Shown piece after piece: positions 1 through 9,448 of a DNA stretch of 64,000 nucleotides; positions within the stretch are counted from its first letter, which is position 1; each line of letters starts with the position of its first letter. A model generated the notes under the pieces. It worked only from the letters and a program-made list of their open reading frames with translations, had not been told where the DNA came from and made no database searches. Position numbers and translations under genes: made by a program. The DNA comes from Undaria pinnatifida (Eukaryota > Sar > Phaeophyceae > Laminariales > Alariaceae). The stretch is from contig JABAKD010000017.1 of the NCBI GenBank assembly GCA_012845835.1, positions 5,964,651 to 6,028,650 of the forward strand, written 5' to 3'.

Positions 1-164
1 GCTGCTCCCGGCCTACGGTTATGCTCCAGCGCAGGGCTTCAGCTACTACTGCTGTAGTCAAAAGCAGCAAAAGCAGCAGTGGCTGCTCCCTGAAAACGAC
101 GTCGCCACGACAACATCATCTCTGGGTTCCTCCAAAACCGTATACGCGGCTCCTTGTCAACCAC

Positions 165-590
165 GGGGCTTCTCCTCGCTACGCACTACCGCCGTACGCA
201 GGAGCAAACTGTCACAACCTTCCACGTCTCCAGCACGTACGCTCGCAAAGACGTCATTTCCCTTCTCTCCGGGAAAAAAAGCGGAACTATGAAGTCGGTG
301 GGATTCGAACACACCATCAACTGTTTGCTGGTTATTTAGCAATACCCCCTAGACCACTTAGTTACGTGACCCTAGAGCAAGATTGACCAACCCTCCGGGT
401 CTCTCCCCTCGCCACGCACTACAGTACTCAAGAGCAAACTGTCCTAACCATCCATATTGTCTCCAGCGCGCACGCTCGCAAAGACGAAATATAAAGTCGG
501 TGAGATTCGAACCCACGACACACCCTTTGTTGGTTATATAGAACTGCCCACTGAGCTACTCAGTCACGTGACAATAGAGTAGGTTTGACC
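165..590 (-). mobile_element. Tandem pair of tRNA-derived SINE-like units
   Basis: Two related units of about 200-225 bp lie head to tail. Each contains the same leader (CGCTCGCAAAGACG on the + strand) and, on the minus strand, a tRNA-like domain (roughly 285-372 and 497-571). That domain has an A-box-like TAGCTCAGTGGGCAG and a B-box GGTTCGAATC followed by a good T-stem. The 5' and 3' acceptor strands do not pair and the anticodon arm is irregular, so these are not functional tRNA genes. Best read as a tRNA-derived SINE or its tandem relic, distinct from the SINE family at 3,995. Confidence 0.55.
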
Positions 591-1360
591 GACCCAAAAA
601 TATCGACCCCCGTCCCAAGACAACTCGCCTACCAGGCTGCCCTCGCCGCTCCTTCTTCCGCCATCAAAGAATCCTGACGATGGTGGTACAGCCTCTCTCT
701 CTGCAATACCAGCGGTGGATTTCTCCTTCTCCCCGCCGGACTCCTCCCTGAGCCTTGCTGCTCGTCACCGCTGGTTTCCGAAAAGGCTGGCTCCAAAGGG
801 TCCCCCATGAGGCTAGACCGGATGGGTTCACTTCTAAAGTGTTCGTTAGATCCGAGTGGGGAAGGTTTCGAGTCACTGTGTTACGTCTCCCAACCCAGGG
901 TAGACGCAAGCCGAGAAGATGAGCTCGTGCGTGATAGCTTATAGTGTGCCATCAAGAACCCCAGCCAAGTACTACTAGGTACCCAAAAATAGGCCAATAG
1001 CCCTAACAGGCACGAAACTGATGAGTATCTGTCATACTGCAAATAAATCTCAAATCAACAAATCGTTGTTCGCACCAAATCACTAAACTCTTCTTTCTGC
1101 TCCATTTACATGTTTTAATTGAATTCTTCCTTGCGCGAGGGTAGAGGGCGGCTTCGCGGAGCGGAGCCCTTGTAGACTATATAGAACAAATCCGAGGAGA
1201 GCAAAAATAAGAAGAGAAAAAAGCAGAAAGTAACGTGAAAATGATGTAAAATACAGAAAACGAAGCAAAGAGGATAGAACATACCAGGTACGTTGTAAGC
1301 TACTTAAATTCGCCATGAGGGTGAAAATCAAGGCCTTCCTCTGGACTTTTCTCGATGTGA
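591..1360. other. No recognisable gene
   Basis: Short open frames on both strands are not supported by splice signals or motifs. The minus-strand frame at 1,083-1,379 is rich in Leu/Phe/Ser and looks like translated AT-rich intergenic DNA. I see nothing functional here. Confidence 0.4.
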
Positions 1361-1850
1361 AACCCCTGCGGGATTCCACAGGATACGGGATAATCCTGTG
1401 ATACTGTGTAATGTTGAAAAAATCCCGTTGGGTCCAACTTGATCACGAGGAATTTGTGCCCCCGTCCCGTGTAAACACGTGAAAATTGAGATTTTTCAAT
1501 CCCGTCCAAACCAATCCCGTGGTTTCGTGATCACGCACGATTTATTATTTCTGAAACAACGGGATTTCTCAGGGATTTTCGGCGAATAGCTCAGCAAGGT
1601 TTCGTCCATATTTCCCGTTGTAAAAATCCCGCGGGTTTCCACGGCATACGGGATAACCCTGTGATCCCACGGGATTTTGAAAATCCCGTTACCGTCCGAA
1701 ATGATCACGTAGAATCTGGGTCCCGTTCCGTGCAAACACGTGAAATTTTGAGATTTCCCAATCCCGTTCACACAATTCCCCAGGTTTCGTGCTCCCGCGG
1801 GAGTGATTTCCCAAACAACGGGAGTTTCAAGGTTTTCCGGTGTACATCAC
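1361..1850. repeat. 263-bp tandem duplication, TCCCGT-rich
   Basis: Two diverged copies with a period of 263 bp: CATACGGGATAACCCTG-type sequence near 1,380 recurs near 1,643, followed in both copies by the same order of ATCCCGTT, GATCACG, CCCGTTCCGTG, AAACACGTGAAA and AACAACGGGA blocks. Many internal AATCCCGT/ACGGGATT words form short inverted repeats. Non-coding. Confidence 0.75.
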
Positions 1851-3540
1851 CCGGTACAGCTCAACGGTTTAGACGTGCTCAGCTCAACGGCAGGAAGTCA
1901 TGCCCCCGAAACTTTACCTGTAATCGTTCGTTTTCTATTATATTATTATTTCATCATTTATTTTCTACACTAATTTCCTATGGTTCAAACTGTTTTCGTT
2001 TTACATATTCAAAACAAAAAAGAAAAAAGTTGACTGAAAAATAATTAAGTGTGATCAAAAACGACACGAATACACCCCCTGGTGTGGCACGCCGTCCATA
2101 CAACATAAAACGCGGGCGCCACATTTTTGCATTTATAATTTACCAGGTATATGTTGTCGACGAAAGGGGGTGTCATATTTTGCTTTTATGAGGAGTACCA
2201 CAGCAGTCGTTAGAGCGGCAGCTTAAAAATGAAGGTGGCACCAGATGAAGAACGCTGTACGAGTGATTTTTTTTATTTTATGCAAGGGTACGCGCGGTAA
2301 TGGTCGGGTCGGAAAAATGGGGTCGGGTCGGGAACGGGTCGGGACGGAAACGGGAATCCCGAGTGCGTTTCGTTCCAGACCGCGACTTCCCGAACCTTTC
2401 CCGACCTTAGTCTCTGTTCCCACCGTCTACCATCCCGACTCACGGCATCTCGTTGTCGTCCCGACTGTTTCCCGTGCCGCCGTGAGGTGTATTCCCGACT
2501 TTTCCCGTCCCGCGTTCCGCCCAGTTGTTCCCATCAAATCCAGACGTTCGCACACAGTTTCTCCTATCCCGCTACTCACTGCTGTAGTGGCAGATGTTCC
2601 CATCCCATTTACCATTTACCATCGGTTGTGTGTATTTTTTCTCACCACTCTGACTATGGATGCAACTGGGTTATTCCAATTTGGATTATTCAAGTTTGGC
2701 TGCAGCAGCTGCAGCAACAGTCTATTTATATTCACAGGCATGTAGAGGAGATTGTTGGTCCGTTTAATTTGTTTAACCCTTAATTGGCACCACCAGCTGT
2801 TAAGCAGAGGGGAAAATTTCAGAACTTTTCTGCCCCGAAGTTGGTCGTTAGCGACCTTCTGGCGAAATTGAGAGCCAGTCGCCAGTAAGGTCGAGAAGAG
2901 CTTGTGTTCCTCAGGCCCAACAGGTAGGTACCTAATTCCTGGGCTGGGAAAGGTAATCAGAGAGTCGGAGGCCTAGAAGGCGGAGCATGATGCAGATGCT
3001 GCTGAGGCAGCATTTACTTGCCGTCAAAACGGCGCGGTAGCTGGCAATGCGTTGTAGGTACACAAGACGGACCCATTCGATGGCGTCTCCTAGCTTGTCT
3101 TTCGGCGTTTTGTTGGGTTCTTCGGGGGTTGGTGTATGGACATTATTGCGGAAAGCGGAGGCAGGGGGGGGGGTTCTTGTTGGCAATAATACAATTACTA
3201 CTGCCGTGACGGTTTCCTCCGCCTGATCTCCCTTTTCTCCTTAATACCATATCATACCTGTACGTACGTAAAGTATACACAGTAAGTACGTATAGAACTA
3301 AGTACCAATTGGATGCGGCTGGCCGGTAAGGCTTCCCTGCCTGCTGGCGGGCCTTTCGTAGATTTGTGCCTGTTGGCAGGCCTGCTGTTGGGCCTTTCGT
3401 TCCTTTTTGGGATAGTCTGCAAATGTGTCATTAGCTGCTCCCAATCAGTTTTTCCCCAGCAACCGCTGCTGTTTCTTTGCGTCAGCAGATTTTGTGTCGT
3501 ACTTGGTGCTGAATTTTCACCGTTATACCACAGTCAGCGC
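1851..3540. other. Intergenic, TCCCGA/GGGTCGG-rich block, no gene
   Basis: Positions 2,290-2,610 are a degenerate low-complexity array of GGGTCGG and TTCCCGAC words, similar to 4,860-5,680. Open frames across it on both strands follow from the repeat composition. Nothing else recognisable in this stretch. Confidence 0.45.
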
Positions 3541-3599
3541 CGTCGGCGAAGCTTCCAACGCCACCGTCGGCCCTCCCGCGCCGCCGCCCCAGCCGCAGC

Positions 3600-3840
3600 C
3601 GCCGCCGTAGCTGTTGCTGCTGGTGACTATTGCCTGGTGTGTTTCTAAAAATCAAAATCGGCTGCCTGAGTTCATGACCTCGCCTAGTTAGTGGCAGTCA
3701 GTGCTGTGTGTGCTCCTCCTCCTGCCGGATGGCAGCTGCTGTCGTCACTACTGCTGCTGTGCCGCAATTCCTTGCTGAGCTATCGTCCGCCTCTGCACTC
3801 GCCGCCGCCGCCGCCGCCGCTGCTGCTATGTGTTGCTGCT
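3600..3840 (+). repeat. Ala-rich triplet repeat segment, copy 1
   Basis: GCTGCTG/GCCGCC-rich segment sharing with 4,500-4,712 the order GTAGCTGYTG, TTTCTAAAAA, CTCGCC, TGCCGGATGGC, GCTGCTGTGCCGCAATT and TCGTCCGCCTCTGC. In one frame both copies read CRMAAAV-T-AAVPQFL followed by poly-Ala, so a shared coding origin (an old exon) is possible. No start, splice border or domain supports a gene. Treated as a dispersed duplicate. Confidence 0.5.
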
Positions 3841-3994
3841 GCTGGTGCTGCTCTCTTTCTCTTCTGTGCATGTTCCTAAAGTGTGCTGCGTTTGTTGTCC
3901 GGATCTATGCCGTACGTGGATATTTTTTAAACCTCATGTTCCCCATAATACGCCCTTTAGGTTCCTCCGTATGCCATAGCTGTGTAGATACCAG

Positions 3995-4320
3995 CCGGTC
4001 GCCCCGGTGGCGTGTCAGGTTATCCTCGAGCCTGGTATAGGTCAGTTTCGGGAGTTCGAGCCCCGCCGAGTGCACTCTCGCATAAATTCGATGGGACTTT
4101 TACTTGTGCACACATTGAGATGCGGAAAACGCGAGAGCGTGAGTTAGCAACACTCGATGAAAAATCGACGAGAAGTGGGATTGCTGAATCCTATGCGCGA
4201 TAAAAATTGAGAGCAAGAACCGGGGGGGGGGAGGGACGACACCTGTGACCACGGCTTGTCCAGCAGCTGGAAAGTAGGAGTGTGCGAGAGGATAAAAGAA
4301 AAAAAAAAAAAAAAAAAAAA
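3995..4320 (+). mobile_element. tRNA-derived SINE, copy A
   Basis: Full-length member of the main SINE family. The tRNA-like head (about 80 bp) has an A-box-like GTGGCGTGTCAGG and a B box GTTCGAGCC that fits the Pol III consensus. The body of about 200 bp includes GCGCGATAAAAATTGA and GACACCTGTGACCACGGCTTGTCCAG. The copy ends in a 22-A tail after GATAAAAG. Such elements are transcribed by Pol III and mobilised by LINE proteins supplied in trans. Other copies: 12,177, 42,915-43,318 (-), 52,598-52,905 (-), 59,505. Confidence 0.85.
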
Positions 4321-4499
4321 TGCCAGATGTCTCTTGTGGATTTGTGCAGTTTATAGTATTTTTTCCGCTTTTTTCTGCGTGATTTCTTAACCATGCACCA
4401 CGCAGCTCGTTTGCAAAGTTGAGTTTCAACCATTCAATCGGTTGTACTCACAGCTGACGTTTTTCATTTTTTTATAAAATTATATTTTTTTTGTGTAGT

Positions 4500-4712
4500 G
4501 TAGCTGCTGTGCTGCTGCTGCTGCTACCGTTGGTGTCTCCTATGAGTACGTTTCTAAAAACAAATCCGCTGATTTTGGTCTTGATCTCGCCGAGTCAGAG
4601 TGTGTGCCTCTCCCGCCTTGCCGGATGGCTGCTGCTGTAGACACTAATGCTGCTGTGCCGCAATTTCTCGATGGGCCATCGGCCGCCTCTGCCCCCGTCG
4701 CTGCTGCTATAA
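4500..4712 (+). repeat. Ala-rich triplet repeat segment, copy 2
   Basis: Second copy of the segment at 3,600-3,840. Here the matching frame reads KSADFGLDLAESECVPLPPC then RMAAAVDTNAAVPQFLDGP and stops at an in-frame TAG shortly after the Ala run. The shared peptide hints at an exon-derived origin, but no gene can be built around it. Confidence 0.45.
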
Positions 4713-4859
4713 ATAGATGAAAATCATAAATAGACAAAAATCATCAGCCTTGCGTCGCCCCGCCGTCGAAGAGGAGAACCTTGTATATAATACGCAGACT
4801 GCAAAAGTGGGAGCAACTCACAAATAGCACTCGGTATCATTTTCCTCCTTTCAACCGCT

Positions 4860-5690
4860 TTCTCCAGCCCGCGTTCCCGATAGTGTTCCCAACCATTCCA
4901 GACTGTATCTCCCGGCCATATCCCGACTACGTTCCCGACCGATTTCCCGACTGTGTCCCCGACCGTTTTCCCGACTACGCTCCCGACTGATCTCCGACTA
5001 TGCTAACAAGCGATTTCCCGACTATTTTCCCGACCGACTTTCCGATTATGTTCCCGGTCGATTTCCCGACCTGTTTCCGACCCGTTCCATGATCCCGGCC
5101 CGTCCCGTCCCGCCAAGCAATCGTGTCCCGTCCCGTCAACCAAATGGCTTCCCGCCTTCCCGTCTCATTCCCGCCCCGCGGTAAGCAAACGGGAACTTTT
5201 CCCCATACCGTCGCTCGAGAAGACCAAAAAATGTTTCGGACTGCGGCGGGCTGAACAGTCACCATCCCGCACCAATCGGTGCCTTCGTTACCGCGCGTAC
5301 CCTTGACTATTTGAATCTCCCCTTATGATGAACGGGTACAATTCGTCCATATCACGGCATGCGGTCAACTTCGCATATAATACAGTATGTAATCGTTAAT
5401 GAGAAACACTGTGCTTGCTGTGTGCAAATACGGTGAAAAAATGTTTTTGCATCCCGTCCCGAAAAATTCCGAAGAACTGCCAATCCCTTCGCGTGCAATC
5501 CCGTGATATCTCAAGCCGGTCCACATTGTCCCGTTCAATCCCGTGATGGTTCGATCCCGTGATGATGAATTCCCGATCTGTTCCGTCCCGTGCTTAATAA
5601 ATTCCCCTTCTTATCCCGGCCAGGGGAATCCCTGGATATCTAATCCCGCGGGATCCCGTCCCGAGACGACAACTCCTTCCCGAGGAAAAC
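4860..5690. repeat. Degenerate TTCCCGAC / TCCCGT low-complexity array
   Basis: Dozens of TTCCCGACYR and CCCGTCCCG words with irregular spacing of roughly 10-25 bp, ending near GGGATCCCGTCCCGAG. Same vocabulary as 1,361-1,850 and 2,290-2,610, so these three blocks are probably one dispersed satellite-like family. Non-coding. Confidence 0.6.
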
Positions 5691-5839
5691 CCTAGGTAAC
5701 AAAGACAAGGTTATTATAGAGTATTGAGACCAGATCAAGACCGCGCCAGAATGTTTGGTGGCAAGGAGGTAGACAAAGAGGCGAACAAGCTCACACCTCA
5801 ACGTCCATGCAACAGCCAATCAATCATCACGTCACATGT

Positions 5840-6110
5840 ATATGTATAGGTGTCATTTTTTTTTCTTCGGGCACATCTCTTCGTGCTCGCACCTTTGTCC
5901 GAAACGTCGGATGGGGTGGGACAATTCGACCGTCGAGGTCAAGATGCCGGAGGTTTGGGCGCGACCCGCGCAGTGTGTCGCGCGTGGCAAGCCTTTCAAA
6001 CTTTTTTGGCCTTGGGCACACTAAAGGAAAATCCCCGGGGTTCCGTAACATCCCCGGGATTGGGTTTCTGCACCCCCTATCCCCGTGTGCGCACGTAAGA
6101 TTTGGATGCA
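5840..6110 (+). repeat. Dispersed repeat, copy 1
   Basis: Matches 14,380-14,640 in order: poly-T then CATCTCTTCGT, a GCGCGACCCGCGCAGTG core, TGTCGCGCGTGGCAAGC and ATTCCCGGGG-like sequence. No terminal repeats or coding capacity could be defined. An unclassified dispersed family. Confidence 0.55.
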
Positions 6111-6279
6111 AACCGATTTTTCTGCTTGTAGAGGGTACACGTACATTTCCCTATTTTTGCACAGAGCGGCACGCTACGATCCTGCCGCCGAGCAGCAGTT
6201 TAGCACTAGAAGCAGCGGCCACACGCGCATATAGTTGCAACTCTGTGCGCGTGTGGCTGCTGTTGTAGTAGGTGATTAC

Positions 6280-6960
6280 TTTGATCGGAGCCTGGGATGC
6301 TCTACCCGCCTATACGCCACTACCTCTCGCCGCTACTGCTTCTGCTGCTTCTGTTAAGTGACATGCCGGCAAAAAGTGTAAGGATCGTTTGAATATCACA
6401 TTAGTACTCAAACGGTCCTTATATTTATGCTCATGTTGGTGTGCTTCTTAAATGACATCGTACCATACTAAGAGAGCACAATGCTAAAACTCCGCCGAAC
6501 AGCAGCAGCGGTAAGCAACACCATTCACGTAAGATCGCAGATGACAGACAGCAGACAACATGCCGAGAGCACAACGCTAGCCTGCGATGCTCTACCCGCG
6601 TATACGCCACTACCTCTCGCTGCTGCTGCTACTGCTGCTTCTGCCAAGTGTCAAGTGGCATGCCGGCGTAAAGTGTAAGGATCGTTTGAATATCATATTA
6701 GTACCCAAACGATTCTTATATTAATGTTCATGCTGGTGTGCTTCGTATATGATACCGTACCATACCAAGAGAGCACAACGCTACAACTCTACCCCACAGC
6801 AGCAGCGGTAGGCAACCCTTTTATGTAAGGTCGCAGATGACAGACAGCAGAAAACATGCGGAGAGCACAACGCTACAACCCTGCCGCACAGCAGCAGCGC
6901 TAGGTGATACCATTTATGTGCGCTTGGCGTGTCCTCGCTATGCTGCGGCGAGTTGCTTGT
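6280..6960 (+). repeat. 290-bp tandem repeat, about 2.3 copies
   Basis: GATGCTCTACCCGC at 6,296 recurs at 6,586 with the same downstream order: CTACCTCTCGC, poly-GCTGCT, GCATGCCGGC, a 45-bp hairpin, CTGGTGTGCTTC, AGAGAGCACA, CAGCAGCAGCGGTA and GTCGCAGATGACAGACAGCAG. A partial third unit starts near 6,771. Each full unit contains the TAAGGATCGTTTG hairpin also found in the intron at 15.4 kb. Confidence 0.75.
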
Positions 6961-6999
6961 GTCGGAGCCTGTCATAATTTGTCACCCCACCATACCACA

Positions 7000-7953
7000 C
7001 GTTTCTGCCGTGCTGCCGCTCTGGGTGCGCGTGTCCATCGATGCGGAAACATAGGACCTTTGTAATATTAATAGTAACAATTTAGATACCAGCCCATCCT
7101 TATACATTTACGTCCACAGAGGCAGTTCTTTAACGACTATTTTTTCTGTGATTATTGCGAAGATCGCATATTTGTATGGCAAACAGCAGACAACCTGCGG
7201 AGATCCAAACGCTACAGGTAGAACCATGTGCGTGCGCGTGCTGTATCCTCTCTTCACGGAGGCGAGTTGCTTTTTTTGCCACAGCATATGTCACGTGTTT
7301 TTGTCCTCTTGCTCCCTCGTTCTCAATACGTGCCGCATCCCACGCCACACGTGCCTCTTCTCGCTTCCTGGCGTTCTCTAAGCTGGAGTTAGAATCGTGA
7401 CGCTCTTCTCGAAAGCATACATGTCATACGGTGTAAAAGTTTTGTGCGTTATCAAGCGGTGCTGTGTGTTTTTCCCAAAACAGATCGGTCGTAGGCACGT
7501 CTATATTGAGTATACCCAAAAAGTGCTAAAAGTACTGCTATTGAGTACAACCGAGAAGTACTGAGCGGGCAAAATGCGATTTCAGTATGTTTCCGGGCAA
7601 GTTTTTTTTGTATGGTGTACAAACAAAAATGGTCATTGCGTCCGGTAGTGAAAAAAATGTGTCCTTGCGCCACTCCCCTACTAATTGGCACTTGCTTCCC
7701 GGAGGCGAACCTTGTACGTGATATTGTTGTGTCGTGTGTAATTCACATTCGATGCGCGCTACGCCGGTACCTCGTCAAACCAGCAATCCACTGAATAAAG
7801 AAGTGGCGTACTCACCCGTGACAAGCCAAAGTACAAGTCAGTTGGTGGTTTTGTCTGCTATGCATGGTCTTTTTTTTTTTTTACAACTGTACTTGATTGC
7901 GGACAGCGTGACGAGGCCAGATCAAGCAAGGCATTGCGAAAATCTTTAGTGAA
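7000..7953. other. No recognisable gene
   Basis: Only short overlapping frames on both strands without motifs or splice support. Nothing to annotate. Confidence 0.35.
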
Positions 7954-8099
7954 GTACCGTAATTGTGCGAGTCATCGCACCCCCGTGCGATCGATGTTTG
8001 AATGATTCCTAACTTTGATTTTTATCGCGCAGGGGTGCGATAACTCCGGCATGCGCGATGACTCCGGCCCCTGTGCGGAAAATGAATTAGATTATTTGA

Positions 8100-8250
8100 T
8101 TTCCCGTCCTGACGCACACCCCTGTGCGGTACTCCGACATGTGCCACTCTGAACAAATCACACACCCTGCATTGCTGTGATGTGAACGCACACCCCTGTG
8201 CGGTAACTCCGACATGTGCGATTCCGAGCAAATCAAACACCCTGAGCTTT
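8100..8250. repeat. Short direct repeats inside the TIR element
   Basis: ACGCACACCCCTGTGCGGT followed by ACTCCGACATGTGC occurs twice about 75 bp apart, each followed by a CAAATCA-ACACCCTG block. Probably transposase-binding-like subterminal repeats of the enclosing element. Confidence 0.5.
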
Positions 8251-8706
8251 TGGAAGGCGACAGCGACGTAGAGTTGGTACAACGTGTGGAGGCGGGGTGC
8301 GAGGTAGAGGTGGTAGACGACGAGCTGTGAATCATTTCTAGCCGAGGACGGTAGGTACATTCGATGTGCCGGCGGGCACGGCCCGTGGTGGGTGGTCTCG
8401 GCCAGTACACACGAAGACGTTTGGTGCCTTGTTCTGTACTTGAAGCACCGGTAGGTATAGTGCAACGACTGGTGACGGTAGGAATCGAGTTGGTTTGTGG
8501 TGTTGTCTGCGAAGAGAGGAGAAACGGCGGAAGGGAGGTGTGTCGTAGGTAAGTAGGTACTGAGTTGTCGGCTGCCGTCGTTTCGTTGCATGAGGTACAG
8601 CAGTACTAGGTAGGTCAGCACCGCATCGTGGCAGGGCCGGTGGCGCTATTTTTTTCTTTTTTTTGGTGCGGTCGCCGAATAAAAATAACAAAAGCGAGAG
8701 TTTTTT

Positions 8707-9150
8707 TATGTATTATAAAAAATGAAAATACACTCCAGCTGTGAGATCGAAGATTTCGTCGAAACTCATCTTTGCAAGCTGTGTGTGATACTCCGATCGC
8801 GCGTATTACGAGTTGTGTGTCCTCATTAAGGATATAGGTCGGCGACTCCCCTTACAACTACAGTGTAGCTATCAGGGTCAACAGGATGATTTTAGTCAGT
8901 CTGTGCGCGGAAACTATAAAACCCGTTTCTGAGGGGGACAAAATCTGACAGCTGTGAAGGGAAATGTAACCTTTGATCAAGTTAATCTTGTAAGTCGAAT
9001 AACCGGTGAGGGGGGTGGGGCGGAGTTTTGAAGGACGTGGGGGCCTGGTTTTGATCAAAAGCGAGCGGGTTTGGAGGAGGGGGGGGGGGGGGGGGGGGGG
9101 AAGGGGGCAATTTGTGCATGTAAGCTCTAAATCCTTTCGAGGGGATAAAT
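8707..9150 (+). repeat. Dispersed family R1, copy A (ends in a poly-G run)
   Basis: Nearly identical to 12,487-12,890 and inverted relative to 24,560-25,022. Landmarks: ATTATAAAAAATGAAAATAC at one end, GATTTCGTCGAAACTCATC, TTGATCAAAAGCGAGCGGG and then a pure G run of about 30 bp. No coding capacity or terminal inverted repeats. Internal sub-units of about 110 bp (GTGGAAACTATAAAN-type followed by GGGGACAAA-type blocks) recur at 24,420-24,640, so the family may be satellite-like. Confidence 0.75.
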
Positions 9151-9448
9151 CTGTATGTATGATATGCACCTGCTACAAATAGCGGTGAGCCCCGGTTACA
9201 AACCGCTAGAAAAACGGATCGTGGCACAATTTTTATCCTTAGGCCACACGCCACAGCATGCAACCTCACGCTCGAAGGTGGCACCACTATCGCAGTCATC
9301 GCACCCCTGTACGATGACTCCGACCCCTGCGCGGTACTCGTAAATGAATCAAATAATTCCAAACTTGAAAAATTAACGCGCAGGGGTGCAATGACTCCGG
9401 CATGTGCGATTACTCCGGCCTGTGCGATGACTCGCACAATTACGGTAC

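Larger units (their letters stand above)
7954..9448. mobile_element. Non-autonomous TIR element, about 1.49 kb, with nested repeat
   Basis: Perfect 27-bp inverted repeats, GTACCGTAATTG... at 7,954-7,980 and ...CAATTACGGTAC at 9,422-9,448, bound this segment. If the outer TA is a target-site duplication, the termini start CCGTAATTGTGCG, as in TA-targeting (Tc1/mariner-like) elements. Both subterminal regions carry scattered copies of GCGCAGGGGTGCGATGACTC and CTCCGGCATG. No transposase frame exists; the long minus-strand frame at 8,022-8,621 is low-complexity. A separate repeat (8,707-9,150) is nested inside. Confidence 0.7.

Noticed and set aside
497-571. Functional tRNA gene on the minus strand
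   Set aside because: Good A/B boxes and T-stem, but acceptor strands do not pair and the D and anticodon arms are irregular; a diverged tandem copy sits beside it.
8022-8621. 199-codon minus-strand ORF
   Set aside because: Low-complexity composition generated by GCACACCCC-type repeats inside the TIR element; no motif.
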